A program made the translations under genes and the position numbers. A stretch of DNA of 64,000 nt from Nocardia rhamnosiphila NBRC 108938 (GTDB lineage: Bacteria > Actinomycetota > Actinomycetes > Mycobacteriales > Mycobacteriaceae), in NCBI RefSeq assembly GCF_000720425.1, contig NZ_JOAJ01000007.1:1-64000 (forward strand). Reading direction: 5' to 3'. The notes under the pieces were generated by a model, which saw only the letters and a list, made by a program, of their open reading frames with translations, did not search any database and was not told the origin of the DNA. This document shows, in pieces, positions 1 to 7,592 of this stretch (its first letter is position 1; every line of letters starts with the position of its first letter).

Positions 1-176
1 TCGACCGCGGCCAGATCGGTGATGCGCCGCGGGCCGGTCCGGTCCAGGGTGGCCAGGGTGGCGGCGGACGTCAAGCTCATGTCCCGAGGCAGGCGTCTCG
101 CGGCCGTGGTGGCCAGGCCGTAGAGGGCTGCGCTGATGGCGGCGGACGGGCCGGGAGCGGTTTCTTGACGACTCAC
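1..176 (-). CDS. MarR-family transcriptional regulator, N-terminal part (cut by window edge)
   Basis: Reading leftward from a GTG at 174-176, the 58 visible codons contain a helical stretch (LYGLATTAARRLP), then MSLTSAATLATLDRTGP and RITDLAAV, which matches the first helices and start of the winged helix of MarR regulators. These are dimeric repressors that often control drug efflux or aromatic catabolism. The C-terminal part lies outside the window, so the target genes are unknown. An AT-rich stretch directly upstream is the likely promoter. The family call rests on the N-terminal pattern only. Confidence 0.7.
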   Translation of the reverse strand, partial: MSRQETAPGPSAAISAALYGLATTAARRLPRDMSLTSAATLATLDRTGPRRITDLAAV

Positions 177-523
177 GCTCAAAGCATAGCATTTTTATAT
201 TCATTTCTTATGGAAATGCAGGTCGGTGGAGAGCGTACTCGCTACCGCCCGTGCCGCTCACCGTCGAGGAGGCGACGGCCTGTGTCGCAGCTCTGGGGCT
301 GATGGATCGCTCGCCGCTTGCCCCGCACGCCCGAACCGCACTCGACAAGCTCCGCGCCGCGCTGGCCGAACCGGATCGGAGATGCCCCGCTTCCTATCCG
401 AAGACCCAACCGCTTCGAAGGCCGGGTCGACCGGTATGACACACGCCGCTCCCGCAACCGCGAACCCTGGCCCGACATCCCGAAGGCGAACTACGCAGCA
501 CATACGACGCCCGCGAAACCTCA
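177..523. other. Gap with possible short coding remnant
   Basis: Apart from the AT-rich promoter stretch, no confident gene is present. A forward frame at 251-439 (62 codons) begins PLTVEEATACVAALGL and includes ARTALDKLRAALAEP, which looks protein-like. It has no ribosome-binding site and no family I recognise. A second frame downstream (RFEGRVDRYDTRRSRN) suggests the two could be pieces of one decayed gene. Confidence 0.3.
189..219. promoter_or_regulatory. AT-rich promoter/operator candidate of the MarR gene
   Basis: A locally AT-rich segment in very GC-rich DNA, just upstream of the leftward MarR start. It has the six-base arms GCATTT (189-194) and AAATGC (214-219). MarR repressors usually bind an inverted repeat in their own promoter. 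The wide spacing makes the exact operator uncertain. Confidence 0.35.
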
Positions 524-1315
524 TCACCTCGGTAGCGCCTGCACGATCCGTGTAATGCGCGCCCCCGCGTCACACACCTTCTCGATCTTCGCGGCCAATG
601 CGTCGCCCTCGAACTCCTCGGCCCGGCCGCCCACACTGATGGACGCGACCACCGAGCCATCGCGTCCCAGGATCGGTGCCGCCACCGCCGCGACCCCGGG
701 CAGATAGTCCGCGTTGCTCACCGAATAACCGGCGTCCCTGATCGCGTCGAGGTGTGCGACGAGCCGGTCCACATCGGTGATTGTCCGCTCGGTGATCGCC
801 GGAAGGTCGGCGCTGATCCACCTGTCCCGCAATACTTCCGAGTACGCGAGCATGACGACCGGTCCCGCCGCGGCGTGATAGGGCATCACGGATCCGATAT
901 TGATGCCGGCGACGACGAGCGAGTTGCGGCCCTCGAGCAGGTCGATGCACACCGCGCCCTGTTCGGCGGGAACCATCAGATAGGCCGTGTTGCCGAAGGT
1001 GGTCGCCAGATCGGACATGAAAGGTTTTGCCGCGGAACGGATATCGAGTTTCGACAGTGCCGCGGAGCCGATTTCGAATACCGGCATCGCTATGCGGTAG
1101 GCGCCTTCTTCCGTGCGATCCACCCACCGCGCCTGGATCAGTGTGGCCATCAGGCGGAACACCGTCGTCTTGTTCATCCCGCTCGCCACGGTGAGGTCGT
1201 TCAGCGTCCAGGCGGGACGGTCCGCGCTGAAGTGACCGAGCAGCGTGCACGCCTTGAGGACGGCGCCCACGACATCGCGACCCCCCGGCGCCTCGGACTC
1301 TACGGGCACAGCCAC
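524..1315 (-). CDS. IclR-family transcriptional regulator
   Basis: 263 residues. The N-terminal winged helix (about 17-80) includes LNDLTVASGMNKTTVFRLMATL, the IclR recognition-helix region. The rest is the IclR effector-binding domain, with GSVMPYHAAAGPVVMLAYS and the terminal GVAAVAAPILGRDGSVVASISV. IclR proteins sense small organic acids and usually control an adjacent catabolic operon. This gene is divergent from the lyase/dehydratase operon starting at 1468, with 152 bases between them, so it is very likely its regulator. The start is a GTG with only a weak upstream GAG signal. Confidence 0.9.
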   Translation of the reverse strand: MAVPVESEAPGGRDVVGAVLKACTLLGHFSADRPAWTLNDLTVASGMNKTTVFRLMATLIQARWVDRTEEGAYRIAMPVFEIGSAALSKLDIRSAAKPFMSDLATTFGNTAYLMVPAEQGAVCIDLLEGRNSLVVAGINIGSVMPYHAAAGPVVMLAYSEVLRDRWISADLPAITERTITDVDRLVAHLDAIRDAGYSVSNADYLPGVAAVAAPILGRDGSVVASISVGGRAEEFEGDALAAKIEKVCDAGARITRIVQALPR

Positions 1316-1467
1316 TGATACTCACTCGCTTCCACGGGTCGGGCGATCGATCTCGCCACCATACGAACACATCCCTCGCTCGGGGTTGACTTTGTGACCT
1401 GAGCCACCTTACCGTCTCATATCGAGATACGAAACGCATTCCGCATTGCGAAACGGAGAGTGGACTG
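1316..1467. promoter_or_regulatory. Divergent control region between IclR gene and catabolic operon
   Basis: The region holds overlapping short repeats near the operon start: TATC-GA-GATA at about 1421-1430, and two copies of CGCATT in the stretch from about 1430 to 1453. An AG-rich ribosome site lies at about 1454-1460, ahead of the GTG at 1468. IclR operators are short AT-rich inverted repeats in such divergent regions. Which repeat is bound cannot be decided by eye. Confidence 0.4.
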
Positions 1468-2334
1468 GTGCGCAGCCCGACCTTGAAAGACCTCACGTCG
1501 AACGGACTCGTCTACGCCCCCGGCGTATGGGACGGCCTGACCGCCCGCCTCGCCGAACAGGCCGGGTTCAGCGCCCTGTGCGCCTCGGGCTTCGCCGTCT
1601 CGGCCGCGCTCGGCCTCCCCGACGCCGAGCTCTACACCCAGACCGAGAACCTCCAGGCAATCCGCACGATCCGGGAGTCCTCCAAGCTGCCGCTGGTCGC
1701 CGATATCGACACCGGCTACGGCAATGCCGTCAATGCCGCGCGCACCGCGACGAAGTTCGCCGACGCGGGCGTCGGCGGGATGTTCATGGAGGACCAGGTC
1801 TCCCCCAAGTCCTGCCCCATCTGTGTGGGCGACCCCGTCGACCTGGTCACCGTCGCCGAGGCCACCGGCAAGATCCGCGCCGTCCGCGACTCCATCCCCG
1901 ACGACGTCCTGCTGATCGCCCGCACCGACGCCCGCGGCGACGACGCCATCCGCCGCGCCCAGGCCTACGTCGAGGCCGGCGCCGACATGATCATGCCGGT
2001 GACCAAGACCTTCGAAACCGTCGAACAGTGGCAGCGCTGCCACGAGGAGGTCGGCGTCCCGCTCATGGCCACCCTCACCGCCTCGACCTGGACCGAACGC
2101 GATTTCACCCCCGAAATCCTGGATCAGATCGGCGTCCGGCTCGCCCTGCTGCCCACCCAGGTGCTGATGGCGGTGGCCGGGGCGGCCCGCGAGACACTGA
2201 AGCGGCTGGCCGCGGGCGAGGCCCCCGCCCAGGTCAGCGCCGACGCGCTCCAGCACCACGAGTTCGTCGAAATGATCGGCTTCCCCGAGGTCGAGGCCAT
2301 GCAGAACAAGTACCTACCCGCGAAGGAGCAGTGA
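1468..2334 (+). CDS. Isocitrate lyase/PEP mutase superfamily C-C lyase (methylisocitrate or dimethylmalate lyase-like)
   Basis: 288 residues, a typical length for the methylisocitrate/2,3-dimethylmalate/oxaloacetate branch of the superfamily. The metal-binding DIDTGYGN is at 79-86, EDQ at 108-110 and ARTDAR at 151-156. The mobile catalytic loop reads SPKSCP (112-117), keeping the Cys but replacing the usual K-K/R-C-G-H. Family enzymes cleave 2-hydroxy-acid C-C bonds, for example dimethylmalate to propionate and pyruvate. The GTG start follows a CGGAGAG site. It is first in the operon and overlaps the next gene by GTGA, so it probably cleaves the product made by the downstream dehydratase. The substrate is inferred. 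Confidence 0.85.
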   Translation: MRSPTLKDLTSNGLVYAPGVWDGLTARLAEQAGFSALCASGFAVSAALGLPDAELYTQTENLQAIRTIRESSKLPLVADIDTGYGNAVNAARTATKFADAGVGGMFMEDQVSPKSCPICVGDPVDLVTVAEATGKIRAVRDSIPDDVLLIARTDARGDDAIRRAQAYVEAGADMIMPVTKTFETVEQWQRCHEEVGVPLMATLTASTWTERDFTPEILDQIGVRLALLPTQVLMAVAGAARETLKRLAAGEAPAQVSADALQHHEFVEMIGFPEVEAMQNKYLPAKEQ

Positions 2335-3596
2335 CCGCCGTGGGTTACACGATGACGGAGAAGATCCTGGGCCGCGCCTCGGATCAGGACACGGTCCGCG
2401 CCGGCGAGAACCACGCCGTGCACCCCGCGCGCATGATCGCCTACGACTTCCCCGGCTACACCGATGTGATGTTCCGGCAGATGCGCGAGGACTTCGGAAT
2501 CACCGAGCTCGCGGACCCGAGCCGCTACATCGTCTTCATCGACCACATGCTCACCAAGCGCAACGACAAGGAAACCGAGGTCCACCAGGTCACCCGCGAC
2601 TGGTGCGAGTTCTACGGCATCGAGCTGCACGAGGGCCGCGGTATCGGCCACCAGCTCACCGCCGAACTGGGCCTCGCGATCCCCGGCGAATTCCTCGTCC
2701 ATTTCGACGGCCATATCAGCGGTATCGGCGCGTTCGGCGCCCTCGGCTGGGGAATCCGCCGCGACCTCATCGAAGCCTGGGTCACCGGGCAGGTCTTCGT
2801 CGATATCCCCGCCACCACCCGCTTCGACCTCGTCGGCGAATTCCCGCCCGGCGTCGACAGCCGCGACCTCGTGCACACCATCATCGATATGGTCGGCGCC
2901 GACGGTTGCGCCCATCAGGTGATGGAATTCGGCGGCCCCGGCGCCCGCTCGATGACCATCGACCACCGCCAGGGCCTGTGTGGCATGGCCATGTTCACCG
3001 GCGCGGTCTCCGCTCTCTTCGAACCCGACGAGACGTCCCTCGCCTACGCGAAGAATGTCGCCCGCCGTGACTTCGACCCGGTGTATCCCGACCCCGACGC
3101 CACCTACGCGGCCCGCCACACCATCGACCTGTCCACCCTGACTCCCCGGGTGGTGCTCCCCGGCTCGGCTCGGGCCGTCAACACCAAAACCGCCCAGGAA
3201 CTCGCCGGCACCCCGATCACCAAGGCCTTCATCGGCTCGTGCGCCAGCGGCCGCATCGAAGACCTACGCGCCGCAGCCCTCGTCCTCGACGGTCGCAAAG
3301 TCGCCCCCGGCGTCGAACTCAATGTCGTCCCCACCTCACAGAAGGTGTACGAGCAGGCCGAGCGCGAAGGCATCCTCGACGTGCTCCGCGCCGCAGGTGC
3401 GCATATCAATATATCGAGCTGCGATTTCTGCTTCGGCTACCAGAAACCCCTGCAAGCGGGCGAGAACTGCATCTCCACCGGCGTCCTGAACATCTCCGGC
3501 CGCATGGGCAGCCCCGACGCCAACATCTACATGGGCTCCCCCTACACCGTCGCCGCCAGCGCCCTGGCCGGCACGATTCAGGAGTCGGTCCAGTGA
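2331..3596 (+). CDS. Aconitase/3-isopropylmalate dehydratase family, large subunit (LeuC/DmdA-like)
   Basis: 421 residues from the GTG that overlaps the lyase stop, matching the archaeal-type LeuC/homoaconitase/DmdA length. Iron-sulphur ligands are visible at C304 (IGSCASGRIEDL), C364 and C367 (SSCDFCFGY). The C-terminal GRMGSPDANIYMGSP is conserved. Isopropylmalate isomerases normally read S-T-x-N-R-N-F here; this protein has STGVLNISGRMG, so leucine synthesis is unlikely. Known relatives hydrate or dehydrate dicarboxylates and tricarboxylates, such as dimethylmaleate hydratase. With the small subunit at 3593 it should form a [4Fe-4S] cytosolic enzyme. Alternative starts are the GTG at 2340 and ATG at 2352. 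Confidence 0.88.
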   Translation: MTAVGYTMTEKILGRASDQDTVRAGENHAVHPARMIAYDFPGYTDVMFRQMREDFGITELADPSRYIVFIDHMLTKRNDKETEVHQVTRDWCEFYGIELHEGRGIGHQLTAELGLAIPGEFLVHFDGHISGIGAFGALGWGIRRDLIEAWVTGQVFVDIPATTRFDLVGEFPPGVDSRDLVHTIIDMVGADGCAHQVMEFGGPGARSMTIDHRQGLCGMAMFTGAVSALFEPDETSLAYAKNVARRDFDPVYPDPDATYAARHTIDLSTLTPRVVLPGSARAVNTKTAQELAGTPITKAFIGSCASGRIEDLRAAALVLDGRKVAPGVELNVVPTSQKVYEQAEREGILDVLRAAGAHINISSCDFCFGYQKPLQAGENCISTGVLNISGRMGSPDANIYMGSPYTVAASALAGTIQESVQ

Positions 3597-4126
3597 GCGC
3601 CTATCCCCCGCCCCCGGACATCATCGAAGGCAAGGTCGCCTGGATCTTCGGCGACGATTTCGATATCGACCTCGTCGTCGGCGTCTCCAATATCAAGTCC
3701 TACGACCCCGACCACCTGCGCTCGGTGTGTATGCAGGCCTACGACCCCACCTTCACCGACCGTGTCCGCCCCGGCGATATCATCGTCGGCGGCCGTAACT
3801 TCGGCTACGGTCACCCGCACTATCCACCGATGGTCGCCCTCCGCAATGCGGGTATCGCGGCCATCGTCGCGGAATCCTTCTCGCCCGGCTTCTGGCGCGG
3901 CGAGACCTTCAACGGCATGCCGTTGATCACGATCCCCGGCGTCTCGACCGCAGTCCGGGTCGACGACGCCGTGGCCCTCGACTGGCGCACCGCCACCCTG
4001 CGCCGGCCCGAGGGAACCGACCTGGTCGGAACCCCACCGAACCCACGGACCATTCAGGTCATCGAGGCCGGTGGTTCGTATGAACTCCTGCTCGCCGAGC
4101 ACGCACGCCAAGGACAACCGCAATGA
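3593..4126 (+). CDS. LeuD/DmdB-like dehydratase small subunit with altered substrate loop
   Basis: 177 residues, starting at a GTG that overlaps the large-subunit stop. It has the small-subunit swivel domain: GDDFDIDLVV, GDIIVGGRNFGYG (61-73), then AIVAESFSPGFWRGETFNGMP. In LeuD and aconitase the loop after NFG is typically G-S-S-R-E-H, whose Ser and Arg contact substrate. Here it is YGHPHYPPM (72-80), so the usual substrate contacts are absent. This supports a non-leucine substrate for the complex with the 2331 subunit. It may equally mean a divergent mechanism. Confidence 0.85.
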   Translation: MSAYPPPPDIIEGKVAWIFGDDFDIDLVVGVSNIKSYDPDHLRSVCMQAYDPTFTDRVRPGDIIVGGRNFGYGHPHYPPMVALRNAGIAAIVAESFSPGFWRGETFNGMPLITIPGVSTAVRVDDAVALDWRTATLRRPEGTDLVGTPPNPRTIQVIEAGGSYELLLAEHARQGQPQ

Positions 4127-5472
4127 CCAATGTCGATCATCGCGTCGAGAACCCTGACAGCCGGCCCGCCGGGCAGCTGCCGGTGACCGCACCGAAGAAG
4201 TCGAACTCCGTGGCCCGCCGCGCCGCCATCGCCGGCGGCGTCGGCACCCTCATCGAGTACTACGACTTCGCGGTCTACGGCTTCCTCGCCGTCACCATCG
4301 CCCCCCTGTTCTTCCCGTCCGACAATTCCGGCGTGTCGATCCTGTCGACCCTCGCCGTCTTCGGCGTCGCCTACGTCGCCCGCCCCCTCGGCGGTATCTT
4401 CTTCGGCCGCCTCGGCGACCGCCGCGGCCGCCGCCATTCCCTGGTGATCACCGTGGTCAGCATGGGTATCGCCTGCGGCATCCTCGGCCTGCTCCCCACC
4501 CACTCGACCGTCGGCGTCCTCGCCCCCGTCCTGTTGGTCCTCGTCCGCCTCGCCCAGGGCTTCTCCGCCGGCGGCGAAGTCGGCGGCGCCGCGACCTATA
4601 TCGCCGAATCCGCCCCGCCCCGCAAACGCGGCTTCTTCGGCTCCTTCACCCCCGTCGGCTCCACCCTCGGCTTCGCCGTAGCCGCGGCCGTCGTGGGCGT
4701 GGTCGCCCTGATCACCACCGACGAGCAGATGGAATCGTGGGGCTGGCGCATCCCGTTCCTGCTCGCCCTCCCCCTCGCCTACGTCTGCCTCCGCGTCCGG
4801 ATGAAGCTCGAGGACACCCCCGAATTCGAGGAGATGGCCGAGAAGCAGCAGGTCACCAAGAGCCCGCTGCTGGACACGGTCACCAAGAACCCGTGGTCGG
4901 TCCTCCGCGTCGTCGGTGTCGCCATCGCGATGAACGGCTCCGGCTACATCGGCCTGACCTACTTCAGCGTCTACCTGATCAAAGATCTCGGCTTCTCCAA
5001 GGACGCCGTCTACTGGACCTCGGCCATCGCCATCGCCCTGGCCTGCGCCACCTTCCCGCTCAGCGGCATGCTCACCGACAGGTTCGGCCGTAAACCGGTA
5101 CTCGTCGGCGGATACCTCGCCTACGTCGTGATCGCACTTCCGGCGTTCATGATCATGGGGGCGACCGAGAGCATTCTTGTCATCGGCATCGTCTACTTCC
5201 TCTACATGGTGCTCAACGGGGTTGTGCAGGTTCCGGCGTTCCCGCTGTTCACCGAACTCTTCCCGCGGACGGTTCGCTACACCGGAGTCTCGCTGGGCTT
5301 CAATATCGGCACCATCGCCGCCGGCGGTACCGCCCCCTATGTCGCCGCCCAGCTGGTCGAATCGACCGGCAATGCGATGTCACCCGCCTACTGGGTGATG
5401 GGCGTCTGCGCTATCGGCCTCCTCACCGTCGCCACCATCCGCGAAACCAGCCGCAAGGAACTTCCGGCATGA
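4123..5472 (+). CDS. MFS metabolite:proton symporter (organic acid uptake)
   Basis: 449 residues with about 12 hydrophobic segments. The start GTLIEYYDFAVYGFLA and the loop FFGRLGDRRGRRHSL (between helices 2 and 3) mark the metabolite:H+ symporter branch (ShiA/KgtP/ProP-like), which imports dicarboxylates, shikimate or similar acids. The central loop is charged (KLEDTPEFEEMAEKQQ), as in this branch. The ATG overlaps the LeuD-like stop (ATGA) and its own stop overlaps the ligase start. It probably imports the acid degraded by the operon. Confidence 0.9.
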   Translation: MTNVDHRVENPDSRPAGQLPVTAPKKSNSVARRAAIAGGVGTLIEYYDFAVYGFLAVTIAPLFFPSDNSGVSILSTLAVFGVAYVARPLGGIFFGRLGDRRGRRHSLVITVVSMGIACGILGLLPTHSTVGVLAPVLLVLVRLAQGFSAGGEVGGAATYIAESAPPRKRGFFGSFTPVGSTLGFAVAAAVVGVVALITTDEQMESWGWRIPFLLALPLAYVCLRVRMKLEDTPEFEEMAEKQQVTKSPLLDTVTKNPWSVLRVVGVAIAMNGSGYIGLTYFSVYLIKDLGFSKDAVYWTSAIAIALACATFPLSGMLTDRFGRKPVLVGGYLAYVVIALPAFMIMGATESILVIGIVYFLYMVLNGVVQVPAFPLFTELFPRTVRYTGVSLGFNIGTIAAGGTAPYVAAQLVESTGNAMSPAYWVMGVCAIGLLTVATIRETSRKELPA

Positions 5473-7172
5473 CCACCGGAAACACCGGAACAACCCCGTC
5501 CGCCGCATTCGATGAGGGTGCGGCGGGCGGGGTTGCCCCGCACCAGGAAGCACCCGAACCCCGCCCCCGCTTCGACACACTCGTCGAGGCATGGAACGAC
5601 CGGGTGCAGCACGACCCCGACGCCCCGGCCCTCGTGTACTTCGACACCACGCTCTCCGTGCGCCAGGCCGACGACCTCGCCACCGCACTCGCGGCCGCAC
5701 TGGCCGACCGCGGCGTGGGGCACGGGGAGCGGGTGGGCATCCACCTGCAGAACATTCCGCAATACGCGCTGGTCCTGCTCGCACTGTGGAAACTCGGCGC
5801 GATCGCGCTGCTGCTCAACCCCATGTATCGGGGGCGGGAATTCCGCGAACTGGTCGCCGATGCCGAACCGGTCGGGATCATCACCACCGACCACGATGTG
5901 TCGCAGGTCCGCGAGGACGTCGCCGACACCACGGTCCGGTGGGTGCTCGGTACCGCGGAGGCGGAACTGCAATGCCGCCACGATCGCCGGGTCATCGGCA
6001 CCGAGTCGGCACCCTCGGCACCCGGCGACCCCGACCTGCTCGGTTTGGCGCACAGGTACGTCGGCAGGCGACCACCGCAGGTTCAGGTACGCGGCGAGGA
6101 CCTGGCGTTCCTCGCCTACACCTCCGGCACAACCGGCCCGCCGAAGGGCGCGATGAACTCGCACGCCAACGTCCTCGCGGTGACCACCAGCTTCGCCCGA
6201 ATGGCCGGCATCACGCCCGGCGACGTCGTTTACGCTCTCGCCCCGCTGTTCCATATCACCGGGGCGGTCGTCATCGGTGCGCTCGCACTGACCGAGCAGA
6301 CGTCGCTGGTTTTCACCGGGCGGTTCAATACCGATGTCGCCCTCGACGCACTTCGCGAGCACGGGGTCACCTACACGATCGGTTCCATCACCGCCTTCAA
6401 CGCGATGATGAACTCCGAATACGCCTCGGCCGAACACTTCTCGAGCATCAAGACGCTGTTCAGCGGGGGTGCGCCGGTTCCACCGAGTACGGTCGCCCGA
6501 TTCCGGGAACGGTTCGGGCATTACATCCACAACGCCTACGGCATGACCGAGACATCGTCGGCGGTTACGGCGGTACCGCCGGGGACGAGCGCACCGGTCG
6601 ATCCGGACAGCGGGACCCTATCCATCGGGCTACCTCTGCCGGGTGTGAACATCGCGGTGGTCGACCCCGAAGGCCACCCCCTCCCGCCCGGCACCCAAGG
6701 CGAACTCGTCGTCACCGGACCACAGGTCGTCCGCGGATATTGGCGCAAGCCAGAAGAATCCGAGGCCGCGCTGCCGGAAGGCCGCCTCCGAACCGGCGAC
6801 AGCGCGATCGTGGACGGACAGGGCTGGGTTTACCTTGTCGACCGGATCAAAGACCAGATCAACGTCTCCGGGTACAAAGTCTGGCCGCGCGAGGTCGAGG
6901 ATGTTCTTTATGAACACCCGGCCGTACTCGAAGCTGCGGTGGTGGGCGTCGCCGACGAATATCGAGGCGAGTCGGTAGCCGCCTACGTCTCCTTGAAGGA
7001 CGGCCACACTGCCGGCGCCGACGAACTGATCTCGTTCGCCCGGGAACGCCTCGCGCCCTACAAGCGGCCCAGGACCGTGGGAATACTCGCCGACCTACCC
7101 AAAACACAAACCGGGAAGATCCGCCGACGAGCGCTGCGCGAGCAGCAGGATGGCGTCCGCACAAGACAATGA
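5469..7172 (+). CDS. Class I acyl-CoA ligase (AMP-forming)
   Basis: 567 residues of the adenylate-forming ANL superfamily. The P-loop YTSGTTGPPKG is at 217-227, YGMTETS at 357-363, then TGD, a hinge region with DRIKDQINVSGYKVWPREVE, and the catalytic lysine at about 550 in TQTGKIRRR. It activates a carboxylic acid to its CoA thioester through an acyl-AMP. As last gene of the coupled operon (ATGA overlap with the transporter) it may activate the imported acid or an acid released by the lyase, for example propionate. The overall type resembles medium/long-chain ligases rather than acetyl-CoA synthetase, so the substrate is open. Confidence 0.9.
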   Translation: MTTGNTGTTPSAAFDEGAAGGVAPHQEAPEPRPRFDTLVEAWNDRVQHDPDAPALVYFDTTLSVRQADDLATALAAALADRGVGHGERVGIHLQNIPQYALVLLALWKLGAIALLLNPMYRGREFRELVADAEPVGIITTDHDVSQVREDVADTTVRWVLGTAEAELQCRHDRRVIGTESAPSAPGDPDLLGLAHRYVGRRPPQVQVRGEDLAFLAYTSGTTGPPKGAMNSHANVLAVTTSFARMAGITPGDVVYALAPLFHITGAVVIGALALTEQTSLVFTGRFNTDVALDALREHGVTYTIGSITAFNAMMNSEYASAEHFSSIKTLFSGGAPVPPSTVARFRERFGHYIHNAYGMTETSSAVTAVPPGTSAPVDPDSGTLSIGLPLPGVNIAVVDPEGHPLPPGTQGELVVTGPQVVRGYWRKPEESEAALPEGRLRTGDSAIVDGQGWVYLVDRIKDQINVSGYKVWPREVEDVLYEHPAVLEAAVVGVADEYRGESVAAYVSLKDGHTAGADELISFARERLAPYKRPRTVGILADLPKTQTGKIRRRALREQQDGVRTRQ

Positions 7173-7240
7173 GTTCCAGCCGGTCGATGACGACGGCATG
7201 ACCTGCGTACTCGAACAGCAGCACGAGCGGCTCGACCGCA

Positions 7241-7266
7241 CCGAATGTGTACACATTCGGGTACAC
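7241..7266. promoter_or_regulatory. Perfect 20-bp palindrome plus extra half-site: operator of the Fic toxin-antitoxin operon
   Basis: CCGAATGTGTACACATTCGG (7241-7260) equals its own reverse complement over all 20 bases, and GTACAC follows again at 7261-7266. It lies 9-34 bases upstream of the antitoxin ATG. Phd/YefM antitoxins repress their own promoters by binding short palindromes, often in tandem, so this is a strong autoregulation site. The promoter boxes themselves are not clear. Confidence 0.8.
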
Positions 7267-7274
7267 TTTTAGGC

Positions 7275-7592
7275 ATGTTGATCGAGACGTGGTCAGTAAG
7301 GGAAGCCCGCGAGCGGCTGCCTCGGATGCTCGACCGATTCCGCCACGGCGACCGGACACCGATCGGGGTGGGTTCACGCCGCAAGACCGAGGCCGTGATG
7401 ATCCCCGTCGAGGTTTTCGAGGAGCTGACCGCCGAGCGGACTCGCGCCGCCGCGGAGGCCAGAGCGTCGGTCCGTGCCGAAGGCCTGACTCCCACTCCTG
7501 AAGCCGACGACATCACGGCCCGGTGGTCGCGGGGAGAGATAAGCACCGAGCAGATGCGGCAGATGGTTCGCGAACTGCACGGCGCCACGTGA
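7275..7592 (+). CDS. Phd/YefM-like antitoxin with C-terminal VbhA-type Fic-inhibiting domain
   Basis: 105 residues with two parts. Residues 6-52 (SVREARERLPRMLDRFRHGD, then AVMIPVEVFEEL) match the DNA-binding, dimerising Phd/YefM fold. Residues 60-104 match the class I Fic antitoxin domain of VbhA: S65-V-R-A-E69-G70 fits the inhibitory (S/T)xxxE(G/N) motif, whose Glu blocks ATP in the Fic active site, followed by LTPTPE and a helix-rich tail. The stop overlaps the toxin start (GTGA). The protein probably both represses the operon through the upstream palindrome and neutralises the Fic toxin. The shorter start (ATG 7275) is preferred to in-frame 7245, which would overlap the palindrome. Confidence 0.82.
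   Translation: MLIETWSVREARERLPRMLDRFRHGDRTPIGVGSRRKTEAVMIPVEVFEELTAERTRAAAEARASVRAEGLTPTPEADDITARWSRGEISTEQMRQMVRELHGAT

Noticed and set aside
1446..2330. Long forward frame overlapping the lyase gene and fused to the LeuC-like frame
   Set aside because: It has Arg/Pro-rich nonsense composition; the real LeuC-like start is the GTG at 2331, supported by GTGA coupling.
2331..4126. Leucine biosynthesis leuCD
   Set aside because: Key leucine-isomerase motifs are replaced in both subunits, and the neighbours are a lyase, symporter and CoA ligase under IclR control.
5380..6530. Minus-strand frames over the acyl-CoA ligase
   Set aside because: The plus-strand protein has all ANL motifs; the antisense frames have none.
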